From positions 992,001-1,056,000 of the forward strand of contig JALJCS010000037.1 in assembly GCA_023055355.1 (NCBI GenBank): a stretch of DNA of 64,000 nucleotides. Direction: 5' to 3'. Both the position numbers and the translations under genes were made by a program. The notes under the pieces were generated by a model. It made no database searches. It had not been told where the DNA came from and saw only the letters and a list, made by a program, of their open reading frames with translations. The stretch is from Agelaius tricolor (Eukaryota; Chordata; Aves; Passeriformes; Icteridae). Every line of letters starts with the position of its first letter. Position 1 is the first letter of the stretch. Below are positions 36,285 to 48,736 of the stretch, one piece after another.

Positions 36285-36310
36285 GTGTGTGTGTGTGTGT
36301 GTGTGTGTGT
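36285..36310. repeat. (GT)13 microsatellite
   Basis: A perfect 26-base GT run, followed by 'atacatatat' and two 'ttacatgtg' motifs. Confidence 0.95.
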
Positions 36311-38599
36311 ATACATATATTTACATGTGTTTACATGTGTTTGTTTATATTTGAGTTCCACTGTTCTCAAATAGCTATCTAATGTATTTGAGAAGACAAA
36401 GTGCAAACAGTTTATTTGGGGGACAAGTTTGTTGTAGTCCTTTTTAGCTATACAGCCAGAGAGGCTTTCCTGTTGTTGTCTCCACCAACATTTAGCAGTC
36501 TCAAGTAATGAATGGATTGAAGAATTAAGTTTTTTTCCTCCCTTTTGACTTGCAAAAGGCAGCCCTGCAAAATGCAATGTCCCTGTGAAATGTGTATTTC
36601 ATCAAGAGAAGGGTTTTGTTTACAATAACACCCTCTCACAAAGCTGTCCCCAGAAACAGCATTCAAGATTCAAAGGATTAAACACTGGAACAAATCTTAC
36701 CCTAATGTTCCCCTAGCCCCATTTTCTCTCTTCCTACTACATTTGGTTTATATCTACACCTTCAGTGTTCCTTTGAAGTACAGGAGATTTTTACTCAGTA
36801 TAAGGATAGGAAGGAGAAAAGAAGAATGAGAAGTGCTAAAGACAGAGGGAAGAAGAATGGTGAGTATTTTGAGAAAGGAAAGAATGAGCTGCTGTGGTAG
36901 TAGTTGTAGTTAATAAAGTGAACTTCCATTTCTACAGGAAATTTCTCTTCTGAATGGGAAGCAGCAGCCTAAGTTCTCAAACCTTGCCACAGAAGAGAAA
37001 TCGTGTTAAAAGAAAAAAATCACATGGAGACATCAAAATGCCATAGTGTGTGGCACTCTATGCCGTTACAAGCTATTTAAAATTAATGCTGAATGTAATA
37101 TAAGATCCATACAAATTAGGTTAGAGAAAAATATGAAAATCAAGTGTTTTTCTGTTCTCAAAACAAAGTTTTTTTGTCATTACCAAAATGAAGTCAAAAC
37201 AATTTAACTATTCTTCATCAAGCATTTTATTTCAATTGAGCTGGTTCTGTGTAAAAAACACCTTTAGCTTCCAACAGCAAACTGATCAAGTTTACAACAG
37301 TCAAACAATGGGGAACAAACAGTTTTAAAAAATTTTCCCTATTGAAACGTGAGTAAAAGGTGACAGGCACTGCAGTTCTCTTGCTCTGGGCTGGGTCAGT
37401 GATAATTGCCATTTTAAAAGCCACAGACTGGTGTGGCTCTCTAACCCATGGAAGGAATATCTTGGAATAAGATCCCTGCCTGGAAATTGCTCCTGCTAAT
37501 CCCTGTCAGCTCAGCCCTGCTCCTCCTGCTCCTGTGAAACCCTGCAGGAGGATTACAAACACAGTCCAAGGGTGGCACAGAGTGCTGCCAGGACACACAG
37601 GGCACCTCCCCTGCCCCTTGGGATGTCTTTCTGCAGGGCCCTGGTGGGCACTTGGCTCACCCTTCATGTAAAACTAAAAATAAAATAAAAATTTTAAAAA
37701 TACCTCTCAATTATCCCATCTCTAAATCAAAAAAAAAACCCCATAATCCAATATGGCATGAGTTGTCCCTGTTTTGTTTGTATTTGCAACTCTTTCTTTG
37801 CCTTTTGAGCAGTCTTTATCTCAACCCATGAGTTATCTTACTTTCACCTTCCAATTTTCTCCCCCATCCTGCCAAGGGAGAGTGAGTGAGTGTGGGGGGC
37901 TGATTTGCTGGCTCTGGCCAAACCATGGCAGTAACTCATCCTAAAACCCACAGAAACACACTCAAGGCCACAGTCATGTGTCAGAGTGAGACTTCTGGGT
38001 CCCTGGACCGCACTCTTCTGGGAATTGGGCCATGAAGTATGGATTTAAGTGCTTTGCTTTAGGCACTTAAATTTAATTTGGGTTTGTTGCACAATTTCTC
38101 AGCACTTATGGTGCCCAGGAGAAGGTGATGTGCCTCAGCCCCTGGTGGCTGCTCTCAGCAGCTCTCTGCTCAGATTCCACACTCATTTCTGCAGTCACTG
38201 GAGCTCCTCTACACCCCAAGTCCCTACTTCCCCCTCTTTCCACTCTGCCCTCCCTTTATGGGCTCTTTCCTGCCCATCCCAGGGAGGAGAATGGAGTTCA
38301 GTGTCCGCAGCTGAGATTTCTGCTGCCTGGCCAGGGTCAAGGAGATTTTTCTTTTCATTTTCCTTTTAGTGCCAACAGCCTGTGCATAGAAGGAGCTCCA
38401 TCAGTCAATCAGCACAGCAGGCTGGGTGCACACAGATTACCAGCACCCATCAAACAGCACAAATGAGAAATGGGCAGCTGAGCACAGGCAAGGAGAAGAG
38501 CTGTGTTCATATAATCAAGAAAACAGGGCAAATGCAACAGGGGAAATAATTAACCAAAAATACATCAGCAGCTTCCTACCACTGGAGATGCAGGTGGGA
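36311..38599. other. Non-coding stretch
   Basis: AT-rich to about 37.4 kb, then more mixed. No gene or mobile element recognised. Confidence 0.5.
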
Positions 38600-38989
38600 G
38601 ATGGGTGTCACAGACACCTTTTATGGAAAATCCTTTCCTTGGGATTTTTCCTCCTGAGAAGCTGAGAGGCCTCAGGAACAAAATGTAACCAATGGTTATC
38701 TGCTGCTGTGGAATGCAACAGGTGCATCTGGGATTGGGCTCATGTGGTTGTTTCTAATTAATGGCCAATCACAGCCCAGCTGGCTCGGACTCTCTGTCCC
38801 AGCCACAAGCCTTTGTTATCATTCTTTCTTTTTCTATTCTTAGCCAGCCTTCTGAAGAAATCCTTTCTTCTATTCTTTTAGTATAGTTTTAATAAGATAT
38901 ATATCATAAAATAATAAATCAAACCTTCTGAAACATGGAGTCAGATCCTCATCCCTTCCCTCATCCTCAGACCCCTGTGAACAGATGGG
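38600..38989 (+). mobile_element. Solo LTR (family A), copy 3, with 6-bp TSD
   Basis: The LTR is 38606-38983 (378 bp), starting 'tgtcacagacaccttttatg' and ending 'cccctgtgaaca'. It is flanked by 'gatggg' at 38600-38605 and 38984-38989. Visible elements are a CCAAT box at 38765-38769, a near-palindrome at 38782-38804, a poly(A) signal 'aataaa' at 38913-38918 and a U5 with 'catggagtcagatcctcat'. The 6-bp duplication supports an ERVK-like origin. No internal sequence is attached. Confidence 0.94.
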
Positions 38990-39587
38990 GGCTTCCCAAG
39001 TTAAGAGTGGAATCTTCCACCCAGGGACTGCTGAAATTCCGAGCTGCACCTTCCCAATTTCTGCAGCTGCTTCTTGTACTTTGCAGAGCCTCCCACAGAA
39101 ATCAGCAAACTGATTTGCAGGCAGAAAATTGTCCCTGAGCACAACACTTTGATGCTTGGGGGCTGAATGGGACCGTGCTCACCCTGAAATCTCTTGGCTT
39201 TGGCCATAGTCCTGGGTGGGTCTTGTGTCCAGGACATCATCTCCCCTCAGCAGCACCATCTCCATGTTTTGGTTCAAAACAGTAACAGCATACTAATGTG
39301 AAGGGAGGCAAAGAGAAAAGGGATAAAAGAAAATGTGTGTCAAATAAAATAGAAAGGAAGATTTCAGGAGAAAAGAGAGACAGGGAGAGAGAGAGAGAAA
39401 AGCACTGCAGGCAACAGAAGGAGAGTAAAGGAGAAAAATAGGGAAGTGGGAGGACAGAATGAAATGCTGAGGTACAAATACAAACAAATGCATGAACACA
39501 AAGTGAAAAAGCCAGATCCAGGTTTTCCATTCATATGTGCTGGTACAGCTCCATCAATCCCCAGTAAGAATCCAGTTCCCTGACTTA
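38990..39587. other. Non-coding stretch with purine-rich tract
   Basis: The segment 39296-39420 is purine-rich, including 'gagagagagagag' near 39387. This explains the Leu/Ser/Phe-rich frames on the minus strand. Confidence 0.6.
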
Positions 39588-39815
39588 GAATCACAGAAAA
39601 AATTAGGCTGAAAAAGACTTCTGAGGCCATCAAGTCCGACCATTCCTCTAGCATTGCAAGGGCCACACCAAACCATGTCCCCAAAGGCCACCTTTACACA
39701 TCTTTTAAATCCCTGCAGGCATGGTGACTCCCCCACAGCCCTGGGCAGCTTGTTCTAGTGCTTGATGACTCTTTAGGCAATGAAACTTTTCCAAATATTT
39801 TTCCTAAAGCTACTT
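39588..39815 (-). mobile_element. CR1 LINE 3' end fragment
   Basis: The plus strand has reverse-complement CR1 text: 'agaatcacag', 'aaaaagacttctgaggccat', 'caagtccgacc', 'aaaccatgtccccaaaggcc', 'acatcttttaaatccctgca', 'ggcatggtgactcccccaca', 'ccctgggcagcttgttctag' and 'caatgaaacttttccaaata'. It is truncated after about 228 bp. Confidence 0.92.
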
Positions 39816-41641
39816 TTATGGGGCTTTATGGATTTCTTGGAGCTTTATGGATTGGCAGCACCTCAGCCTGTGGCTCAGGCCAGCCCAAGCAAGGATACCT
39901 CATACACTGCACCATTCCTTCCTGGGGCACAATCTCTCTATTGCTCCCAATTTCACAGACTATTTGTTAAATATCATTGACAGGAATTTCTGTTCTTACC
40001 AGCAGGATTCCCATTCCCAGCACGATTCCCATTCCCAGCACCTCTCCAGACCACATCTTGTGTCAAGGCCCACAGCCATGATTTCATTGTCTGTCCATGC
40101 CCACTGAATTATTTGTCAGACCAATCTAAAGTTATCTTCTAACCTGGTCTCCACAGCCCACTCCTACTAACTCTCCCTACACCATTTAACCATGGCTGAG
40201 TCTTTAAAAAGACTCACTTCACAAAAGGTCACTTTGATTCTCAGGGAATTTTTATTTTACTGAGAAACAGGTGAATGAAACTTTCATAGAACCATTCTAA
40301 AACCAAAATTAAGGGGGTCAAACGCTCCTTGTTTTTGCATGGACTTTAGTCCAGGCCTTCATTTGACCTATGCAATTGATAATTTCTTGGGTTTAGCACT
40401 ATCAGACAGCTGGTTTTTTCCTGGATATTAACCTCAGGAAGTATCATGGAAAGGAGATGCAGCAGGGCATGCAATGAAGAGCATTAATGAAGGAGAGCCT
40501 GCTTTCTGAGGCATCATTCCTGCACTATATTTGTTCCTGAGGCCTCATGAATAGCATCCCTCTTCCATGTGTGTAGTTCCCAAACTCCTGAATTCTGCAT
40601 GACTCACTGCCTCAAGCAGCAATGATTTGTCTGCCACGTTGCTACTTCTGAGGTATTAACAGAATATTGAGAATCTCATTCTTGATCTCCCTTAAAACTT
40701 CTTGGTAAATGGATCCAGCCCAGAGAAAGGATGAAAATAATGTGTGCAATAAAAAGCCCCCCAAAAAAAGGAGGAGGAGGAAAAAAAAAACCAGAGAAAT
40801 GAAAGAAAAAGATGGGATTTTCAGGGAGTCCTGACTGATCTCCACTTCATTATTGAAAGATTGGACTATTAAAGGGATACAGTAGGCCTGAAGGAATTGT
40901 GGGATCATTTGTGCAAATGGCAATTTTAGTATTCAGTCTATCATATCCATAAACATAATGTGGCTGGGACTGACATGAGTGATAGCAAATCCCCTTCCCA
41001 GGAGGCTCTGTGCCACTTTGATGCAATGCCTGAGAACACAGAAAGCTGGAAAGAGAGAGAGAGAGGCTTCCTCCCTCCCGTGCCTGCTCTCCCTTGAGCT
41101 GATGGGTGAAGCCACTCTGATTAGAGCAGATTTGTGGAATTAAATGGAGGAGTAGCAGCACTGGCAAAGAAACTGTTCCAATTCTGGAAAAGCTCCTCTC
41201 GCTCTTGTACTTACTCGCTCACACCACGGAACATGCAAAATCTGCTCAGTAAATAGAGATGTGTTGCTCTGGCTCCACACAGCACTCTGCTCAAGTGCTA
41301 ATCCCAAGGGGAACGCCTGCCAAACACTTACTCTGCTTTGCAGATGTGCTGCTCGTGCCCTCACACTCTGCTGGGTGGAGGAATCCATGTCCTAGCACTG
41401 AGACGTGGCTCTGCTTGTCCTGTGTGAGCTCAGACCAGCAGTGCCAGCTGGGATCTGTAACTGTGACCAACAGGGCTGAACACCCTAATCCCACTGACCT
41501 CAATCTCAATCCTTCTGTAAACATCCAGCATCCCTTCCCTGCTCCGTGTTCTCAGAACCCTGACGGGATCTGCTGCATGGAGTTATGGTGGATAAATTGA
41601 GGATAAACACCCTGGGATTCCTGTGGACAGAAATGGATGGA
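39816..41641. other. Non-coding stretch
   Basis: No gene or mobile element recognised. Short A/G-rich runs at 40760-40800 and a (GA) run at 41053-41065. Confidence 0.5.
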
Positions 41642-42015
41642 CAGAACTGGGGTGGTGTTCACAGGGGTCCCTGGATGAGGGAAGAGATAAGAATCTTGAC
41701 TCCATGTTTCAGAAGGTTGATTTATTATTTTATGATATATATTAAAAGAAAAGGATATATTTAAACTATACTAAAAGAAAAGAGAAAGGATTTCATCAGA
41801 AGGCTTGAAAGTAAAGGAATGATAATAAAATCTTGTGACTGCTCACAGCCTTGACACAGGTGGCTGCCATTGGTCATCCAGTAAAAACAATTCCACATGC
41901 TGGGTAAACCATTCTCCAAAGCAGCAAAACATGGAGAAGCTGAAGATTCTCAGCTTCTTGGGAGAAAAGATCCTGGCAAAAGGATTTTTCATAAAATATG
42001 CCTGTGACACAGAAC
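41642..42015 (-). mobile_element. Solo LTR (family A), copy 4, with 6-bp TSD
   Basis: The LTR is 41648-42009 (362 bp), with plus-strand ends 'tggggtggtgttcac' and 'gcctgtgaca'. It is flanked by 'cagaac' at 41642-41647 and 42010-42015. It has the shared 'gactccatgtttcagaaggt', 'tgatttattattttatgata', 'aaggatttcatcagaaggct' and 'gcagcaaaaca' region, but is more diverged and shorter in the U3 than copies 3, 5 and 6. Confidence 0.92.
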
Positions 42016-42200
42016 CAATTCCCTGTTGGGGTCAAGTGATCAAATCTCCTCTGTGCTGTCTCCATGGACCCTTGTTGTGTGTGTGGTTTGGAAGAAGATC
42101 CATGGAAGGTCTTGGCTCCCATCCTGCAGGCCAGGAGCTGCCCACAGACCTGTGATTTATTAAAAAAAATATGGATATTGATCTGGTACCGATATCCAAC

Positions 42201-42818
42201 TGTGACAGACAAAAACTCTCGAACAGTTTAGAGTTAGAAAGTGAATGTTTATTGTGGGATAGCTCCTAAACACACACCTCAATTTACAGGTGATTGCAGA
42301 GCCCTTTTATCTATACAAGTACTGAATACCCAAAATACAAATGCATATTCATAATTTTGGTAAATCCCATTTCCCTCTTCCCATGGTAATTAGTTCAAAA
42401 GCCATTAAGCATGCACAGTTTGTTCCTTGAAATGGGTCAGTGTCCCTTTCATGGGGAGGGGCCCCAAAATGAGGAAGTAAATGAAGTCTTCCTCATTCTG
42501 ACCTTTCTACCTTTTCAATACAAACATGACAAATGAACCCTTGGTAGAACTCCCATTCCCCACCTTCAATTGGTTTCAGAACAGAGGAGGCCACAATTGT
42601 CTCATGTTCCTAAAAGCTATTTATCAGTTTCTATATTCTTCATTATAAACCCAGCTAACCAAACATTGTGTTGACAAGCAATCAATTATTAGTTAACTGT
42701 TAACTCTTAACTTCATCAAGGCCTACCCATTTATTTTAATTAACTCCAATAAAGCTTTATCTCTAACTAAAATCTTAGAGATTTTAGAGAAGCTAAATTC
42801 CTTAAAGTTTATGTCTCA
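42201..42818 (-). mobile_element. LTR-like element (family C), right end uncertain
   Basis: The plus strand starts 'tgtgacagacaaaaactctc' and soon has 'gtttattg', the reverse complement of a poly(A) signal, at 42248-42253. A TATA-like element on the minus strand (reverse complement of 'ttttatc', about 42305-42311) follows. The 'tcta...tgtcaca' terminus and this order match a retroviral LTR read on the minus strand. The U3 boundary is placed at 'gtctca' (42818) only because TGAGAC would be a normal LTR start. No target-site duplication supports it. It lies 190 bp from LTR copy 4 in the same orientation. Confidence 0.55.
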
Positions 42819-45800
42819 CCTGCAGAAATGTGGAATGTTTGCCTGTGTTTCCCCAGTCCAGGACTAAGAAATGGCAAAGACCAGATCTGCACTGAACACT
42901 GACAACATCACAACTGCCCTTACTCATGGGCTGCCAAAGACAAACGTGCTTTGTGGAGCTCAGTGAAATCACTCGTGGGATTTGCAGAGTCCAACTGCTA
43001 CACTGATGCATGCTCAGCAGAGTAACAAGATTAACAAGCCTAAAAAAAAGGCAAAATGGAGTGCTGTGACACCCAGATAGGAGAAATGATTGCACACAGA
43101 CCCCACCAGCACATGGTGGATTCACTTTAATGCACTAGAACACAGTTACTAAAATCTAGTCCTATATGGGAATAGCCTTGAATTTAGAAAACAATCTTGT
43201 TGTCTTTCTGACCCATACAGATGAGGCTCTCACACAATTTCTGCATTGAGATAAATAAACACACATTTTCCCAGCTTTCTAAAGGCAAAGGGCAGAAATT
43301 TGTACTTTATATTCTTTCATTCTGGGAAAAAACCTCAAATTTTTAAATGTCACAACACAATGTATTTATTCATATATAATCCAATTTCTTGCATTCTTAT
43401 TTGTGCAGAATTTTTGAATAATTTATTTTTGAAGAATGGGGCAACAGTGCATAAAATCCTGTGGCAGTTTCTGTGTTTGGTTCACTGGATGATCCTCAGT
43501 GAATTGTATAGAAAGTGAAGGGGTTTTTTGAGAGTTTCTTACAGAAGTGGACCCAAATAATGCTTTTTGCTCACAGATTCATCATAAACTCTTGATTGCA
43601 TGATGTTCCAGGTTCACATTGCACTTTGGTGTCATATTAGCATCATAAAAAGTACCAAAGATATCATCCATTGCTCTGCAAAGGGGCAAACTTCATGATT
43701 CCTATTTGATCAGGCAGCATTAACCTTGATTTTCCTGTTAGTTCAGTTTGGAAACTCATCTTGCAATGCAAAGCAAAAGCAAAAAAAAAAAAAAAAATAA
43801 AGGAAACAACAAGCATCTTCTCTTTCAAGAGCTAACAAACAGCAACCAGTTAAAAGGAAACATTTTGTTTGTTGAAGCGAATTTGACTGCAGTTCCTAAG
43901 GGACAGATCTGTGAACAGACAAAGATGTTCCTCATGTCCCAGTGGAGTTGAAGACCTTGTTCCTGTGTACTTTTTCCCTATCTCTTCAGAAAGTTTATGA
44001 TTTCCAAAGACCCATCTGTGCGTCCTGGAATGTGATTTAAAATACAAACCCATTAAAAGTGACAAATGATCTTCATACCTCAGACCTTCTTGCATGTGGT
44101 ATTTCTAATGATATTCTGGGCTTCCTAGGGCAAAACCAATAAAATTCCTATAATTCTTGCCCCAGACATTCAGAGATGGCCAAAGACATCAACCCCACAT
44201 CTAAGCTGATCCACAGATGATTACAATTTGTTGTTTGCTGTAAACAACAGCTTGTGGCTTCACCACAGTGCAGCTACTACAGGTGAGCTGCTATGGGATT
44301 TGGAATGATGACTACTGTAGGGAAAAGTCTGAGGAGAAACATTCATTTGCATTAAAAGATCAACGGGAAAATCAGCAGTTCTTTTCTACTCCCCTCCTTT
44401 CTTGCTTCTTCCATCCCCCTCTACCTTCCTCAGCTTGGTCAGGAAATTGCTGTACAACAAAAATCCACAGGCAGCTTCAGCTCCTTCCCCTCTCTTTTGA
44501 CCTTTTCACAGTTCTAAGGGTTATTTAATGAGCTTAGAAAAATAATGCATCAGTTAATGGCAGAATCCCTGGAAGGGCAGCATTATTGAGATTTCTTTTC
44601 CTCCTCCTCACCCTCACTGGAGGCCCCATCACCCCCTAACTTCCACCTGCAGTTTTCTTCATTGCGTGCTTTAAAATGCCTTCAAATTACCACCACATTA
44701 TAAAATGGAGAAAGAGATCACTGAGAGGCCTGGAAAGGAGCATTTTAATGTTTTGCTGTAGAAAACATAGTCACAGAGGCTTGATCTGCTTAGGCTTGAG
44801 AGAAGGAAGTGTAATTTATTTACCATCAGGAGACAGCCATGCTCATATATCCCAAAAAAGATGTCACTATTGTGAAAGAGAGGGGTGACAGAACCAGCCA
44901 CAGCCAAAAGATTGGCACCACTTCACCCCTGCTCTAAACAGCTCAGCCATCCAGGTAAAATTAAGAAAATTTGTTGTTATAAATTTAGACTCCATTTCTA
45001 GAAGCTGGAAGTCGATAATTCTGCTCTTTCTCCAACAGAGACAAAAGCTATCGCCCACAGGCACTCTGAACAGCCCATCCTTCTTGCCAAAATTAAACTT
45101 CCCATGATTTCCTGTGACACCTGAGCCCATGTTGTAACTCAGTGCAGAATCCAGAGACTCCACACAGTTAAGACAGAGTATCTGTGCAGGCTAACCCTCC
45201 TTTTGAAACGTTTTTGGGCCTTAAATGTGAGACAAGGCTGGCTGTGAAGCACCTCACGTGATGTCAGCATGTAGGAATTTTGCAGTACCTGATCTAAACC
45301 AGAACTGAGCCTCCAAAATTGTGCATTTTTTCCTGCAGGTAATCTATAATATTGTGCAGGCACTCCTTGTAATATCCTTAAAATAATCATCCTTCATATA
45401 AGAATTAATTGGGCCTTTCCATTTGCAGAGTCACCCGTCATTCTTTAAGGATCTGAGGAGCCAGGGGTGGATTGGAGCCACCTTAGACCTCAGCTCAGTG
45501 TGAGGAGAGACCCCTCTGAGCTGATTCAACACACCCAAGATCTGAGTCACACCTGGAACAGGCTCTTCACATTAATTAAATGGTGTCTTTTAGTGTGATA
45601 AATCCAAAGGGTAAATACCTTCATTTAATGTCTGCAGTTTGGTGGGAAGAATCTCAGCTTTTCTCTCCCCTGGACAGGCTTTGCTCTCTCTTCTGACTTT
45701 GAGTTGCCTCCTTATATTTTTCAGCTTGTATTTAATCGTGGCTTGTTGACATTCATTTCTTCTTGTGTCAATGTTACCCTTGAGCTTAACGAATCATCTC

Positions 45801-48476
45801 CTTCTCTGGCATTTTGAATCCTTCTGTTCATCTTTTTCACATACCCCTCAACACTCTCTGTTTAGTAACAGCAGTTGTTTACTTGTCTTAAAAATTCCAG
45901 TCTTTGCCTCTCCATCCTCTTGATTATCCCATAAGTCCTTCTCTGTACCCACCCTTTTCTGGATTTGTCTCCATTAGGCACAGATGTCTGGAACAGTACC
46001 TGGCACTACAGACAAATGTGTACCAGGCTCTGATACAAAAATATTTCCATTTCTCTTGCTTTATTAGACACACGTTGCCCGAGGCATCTTAGAATTTGCC
46101 TTTTTCACAGTTCCATCACATGCTGATCCCTCAGCACACCCTTCTAAGCTTGTCTAACATCCCCAGGTATTCCTCAGGCTCACAGACTTTGTTTCTCCTA
46201 CACAGATTTCTCAGGTCACTTGTCCAGTGCTCATTAGGACTTTAGCAGGAACAAATTCCACCCAGGTTACACCAGCTTTTTCCAACACCATTCTTCACTG
46301 GTAATTCCCATTATTAATGACAACGTAAGGTTGGATCAGGCAAGACTGTTGCTTGAAGAATTTCACTGCTAACCCCCCTCACAGAGATACTCCCCTTCTT
46401 GGAGAAATTCTCTTTTTGTAATGCTTCTGATCAGATTTAACTTCCCTTTACCTACCTCTGCCTTAGGGAGAATTTCTCATGCTGCACATCTCAAATGTTT
46501 CTGGCTTATTTGGACACAGATCTAAATTACACCAAATAGGTAGAAACTAGTTAACTTCTCAAAGCAAGGGACCACATTTTTCTCTCCTGATCTTTTCTCA
46601 GAAAAGGTGTTGTGATCCACCTGACACTGTTTAAATGACTCTGCCATTCCAAGTTGGTTTTGCAAACCACAGAGGTCACACTAATGGACTTGCAAATGCC
46701 TTGATCATTTTTTTTCTAAAATACATTTCCTTACAAATCTTGTATCAAATAATATCAACCTGCCACCGCACCAACACTCTGTAAAGGGCTCTTCCAGAAA
46801 TCAGAAACAAAAGCAGTTTGTTCCTCTCATTATCATCACATCAAGAAGTTTGAATTTTACTTTTACCTCAGCTAGAGTAATTTAAATGTCCATAAACTCC
46901 TTCCCATTCACACCCTGCCTTTATGCCACAGTCATTATCAACATCCTCACTGAATTTGAAAGAAAATTATTCATTTTGTTTTGAGGACAAACGCAGATCA
47001 CTTTCCAACTTGGTCCCATTCTTCCTGCATGGTGTCAGTGCTTCTTGTCTCATTATAAACTCCTTATTACTATGGGCAAGGAATTTCTACTGTTTGTTTT
47101 AATTTCCTCTACAAAGGATCTCCTTCACGAGGAAATTAAAACCTTGACATTTTACAAGTCTCACTTTATCTCCCCAGCTCATCTGAGATGTTGCTTTCAT
47201 TGCTGATCAGTCCCTTTCTTTATAGATTTACTCATCACCCAAGTGGGTATCTGGAAAACTTTGATTTTTCTGTTGTCACAGGACATTTCTCCTTTTGACT
47301 TTCTAAATGCACCTTGTTGTCTGATAGCTTTTAATCTAGAGAATTGCACAAGAGATTCTGTTTTATCCCAGAATCTCCAACCATTTCCCTTGTGCCAATG
47401 TAATCAGTTACATTCAGAAATATTAATAGAATCATTTCTAGAGTTAGGAGAATAATCTTATTCCTCAGAAATTCTAGGGGAGGGAAAATAATAATAATTT
47501 TTAAAAGAGTTACTCACTCTAATCAGAAATTCAGGTGCTGCCCAGGGTATTGAGTGCAGCTGGAGGGGTTTCTCCTGTGTACCCAAAGGGTGGGCACTGT
47601 AATACAGGTCAGGTTAATCCAAAAAACATTATTTTGAATATCAAGGTCAGATTTACTCCTATAAAGCAAGAGAGAGCAGATATATACTCATTCATTCATG
47701 AATTACATAAGTTTACCCAAAATAAATTTGTAACTTGTGGAGCAAAGATTTTTTTTTCCTAGTGTTCTGTGCATAGATGAATCTCACTTTAGTAGATAAA
47801 GCCATTTTTGGCCTCTTGGTCTTAAACTGAAATACACTTCTAAGAACTAGATTTAAGTGTGGTTCTTAGCTGGGGAAAAACCTGAGATCCAATACAGATT
47901 TTAATTCAGACCTTCTGGATCTGAATTTCTGTTTGTTTTTTACACTTTAAACATGGCTTGCAGCCAGACCACTGCCCCATAGCCCATCTTACTTCACCCT
48001 CCAGGTTATTCTAATGTACTAAAAGTACTTTAGAATAGTACTTTACCTCCTCTATGTTTGGACACAGCTCAGGCAGAGCAGCAACTTTACCATTCAGCCC
48101 ACCTCATTTTGGTGTTTTCTGGGTTTCCCTGTTGAATTCTTGCAGTGGATACTTAGAATGTGCCTTGCCACTCGTTCTTCACACCCCCCCTTCTATTTTA
48201 TGAGCTGATATTAATATTATCAGCACCTACTCCTACCCACAAAGGGCACCTGCTGTAAGGACTGGCAGCTGAATTACCTGGGGGTTCCTGCTCCTTGAGT
48301 TAGCCTGCTATGAAATTCTCATCTGCAGTCTGCAAAGGGGAAGAGACAGACAGAGAAGAAACAGCTTTTCCCTGTCCACACTTTCTGAGGAGTCTGTCGT
48401 GCTAAGTACTGGCCTGTCTCCTCTCGTTTGTGTTAACAGTGTCTGAATCACTCTTTCAACTCACTGCCTTCCACAG
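42819..48476. other. Non-coding stretch of about 5.7 kb
   Basis: No gene or mobile element recognised apart from the low-confidence exon candidate that follows. It has a poly(A) run at 43781-43800. From about 45.65 to 47.45 kb the plus strand is noticeably pyrimidine-rich, a bias not explained by a visible repeat. Confidence 0.45.
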
Positions 48477-48526
48477 GAGGAGCTGAGGCAGCAGCACAAA
48501 TGGATCTTTAAGTACAAGGAGCTGGA
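48477..48526 (+). other. Candidate 50-bp exon (unconfirmed)
   Basis: A pyrimidine-rich acceptor context ('cactgccttccacag') precedes 'gaggagctgaggcagcagc', and the segment ends 'gagctgga' before a donor-like 'gtaagc'. Only one of the three frames is open, reading EELRQQHKWIFKYKELE with the last codon split by the donor. The Glu/Lys/Gln-rich composition would suit a helical or coiled-coil region. I do not recognise a gene. No neighbouring exons were identified, and a match this short can arise by chance, so this is only a lead. Confidence 0.2.
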
Positions 48527-48563
48527 GTAAGCTATTTTCATGTGTACTCGGAGGTAAATACTA

Positions 48564-48736
48564 CCTAAAAAAAAAGCTAAAAACAAAAAAAAAACTAAAA
48601 ACCAAAAAAAACCACCCCAAAACAACACACACAAAAAAACCCACAAACCAACAACAACCCCAAACAACAAAAACCCCACAAAAAAACACTACAAAAAAAA
48701 AACAAAAACAAAAAAACAACCCCCAAAGAAACAAAC
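48564..48736. repeat. A/C-rich low-complexity tract 1
   Basis: Long runs of A interrupted by C ('aaaaaaccaccccaaaa' type), with almost no G or T on the plus strand. It forms the left part of the first unit of a tandem duplication. Confidence 0.9.

Noticed and set aside
35951..36577. 208-codon minus-strand open frame
   Set aside because: It runs through the (GT)13 microsatellite, giving a His/Thr repeat, and has no recognisable domain.
42201..42993. Extending the family-C LTR to 42987 using 'tccaac' as a target-site duplication
   Set aside because: The internal end would read 'cagag' rather than CA, so the 6-base match is probably chance.
42802..43125. 107-codon minus-strand frame with a donor-like 'ctgcaggtgaga' as an exon
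   Set aside because: No recognisable protein and no acceptor that fits. It lies at the uncertain edge of an LTR-like block.
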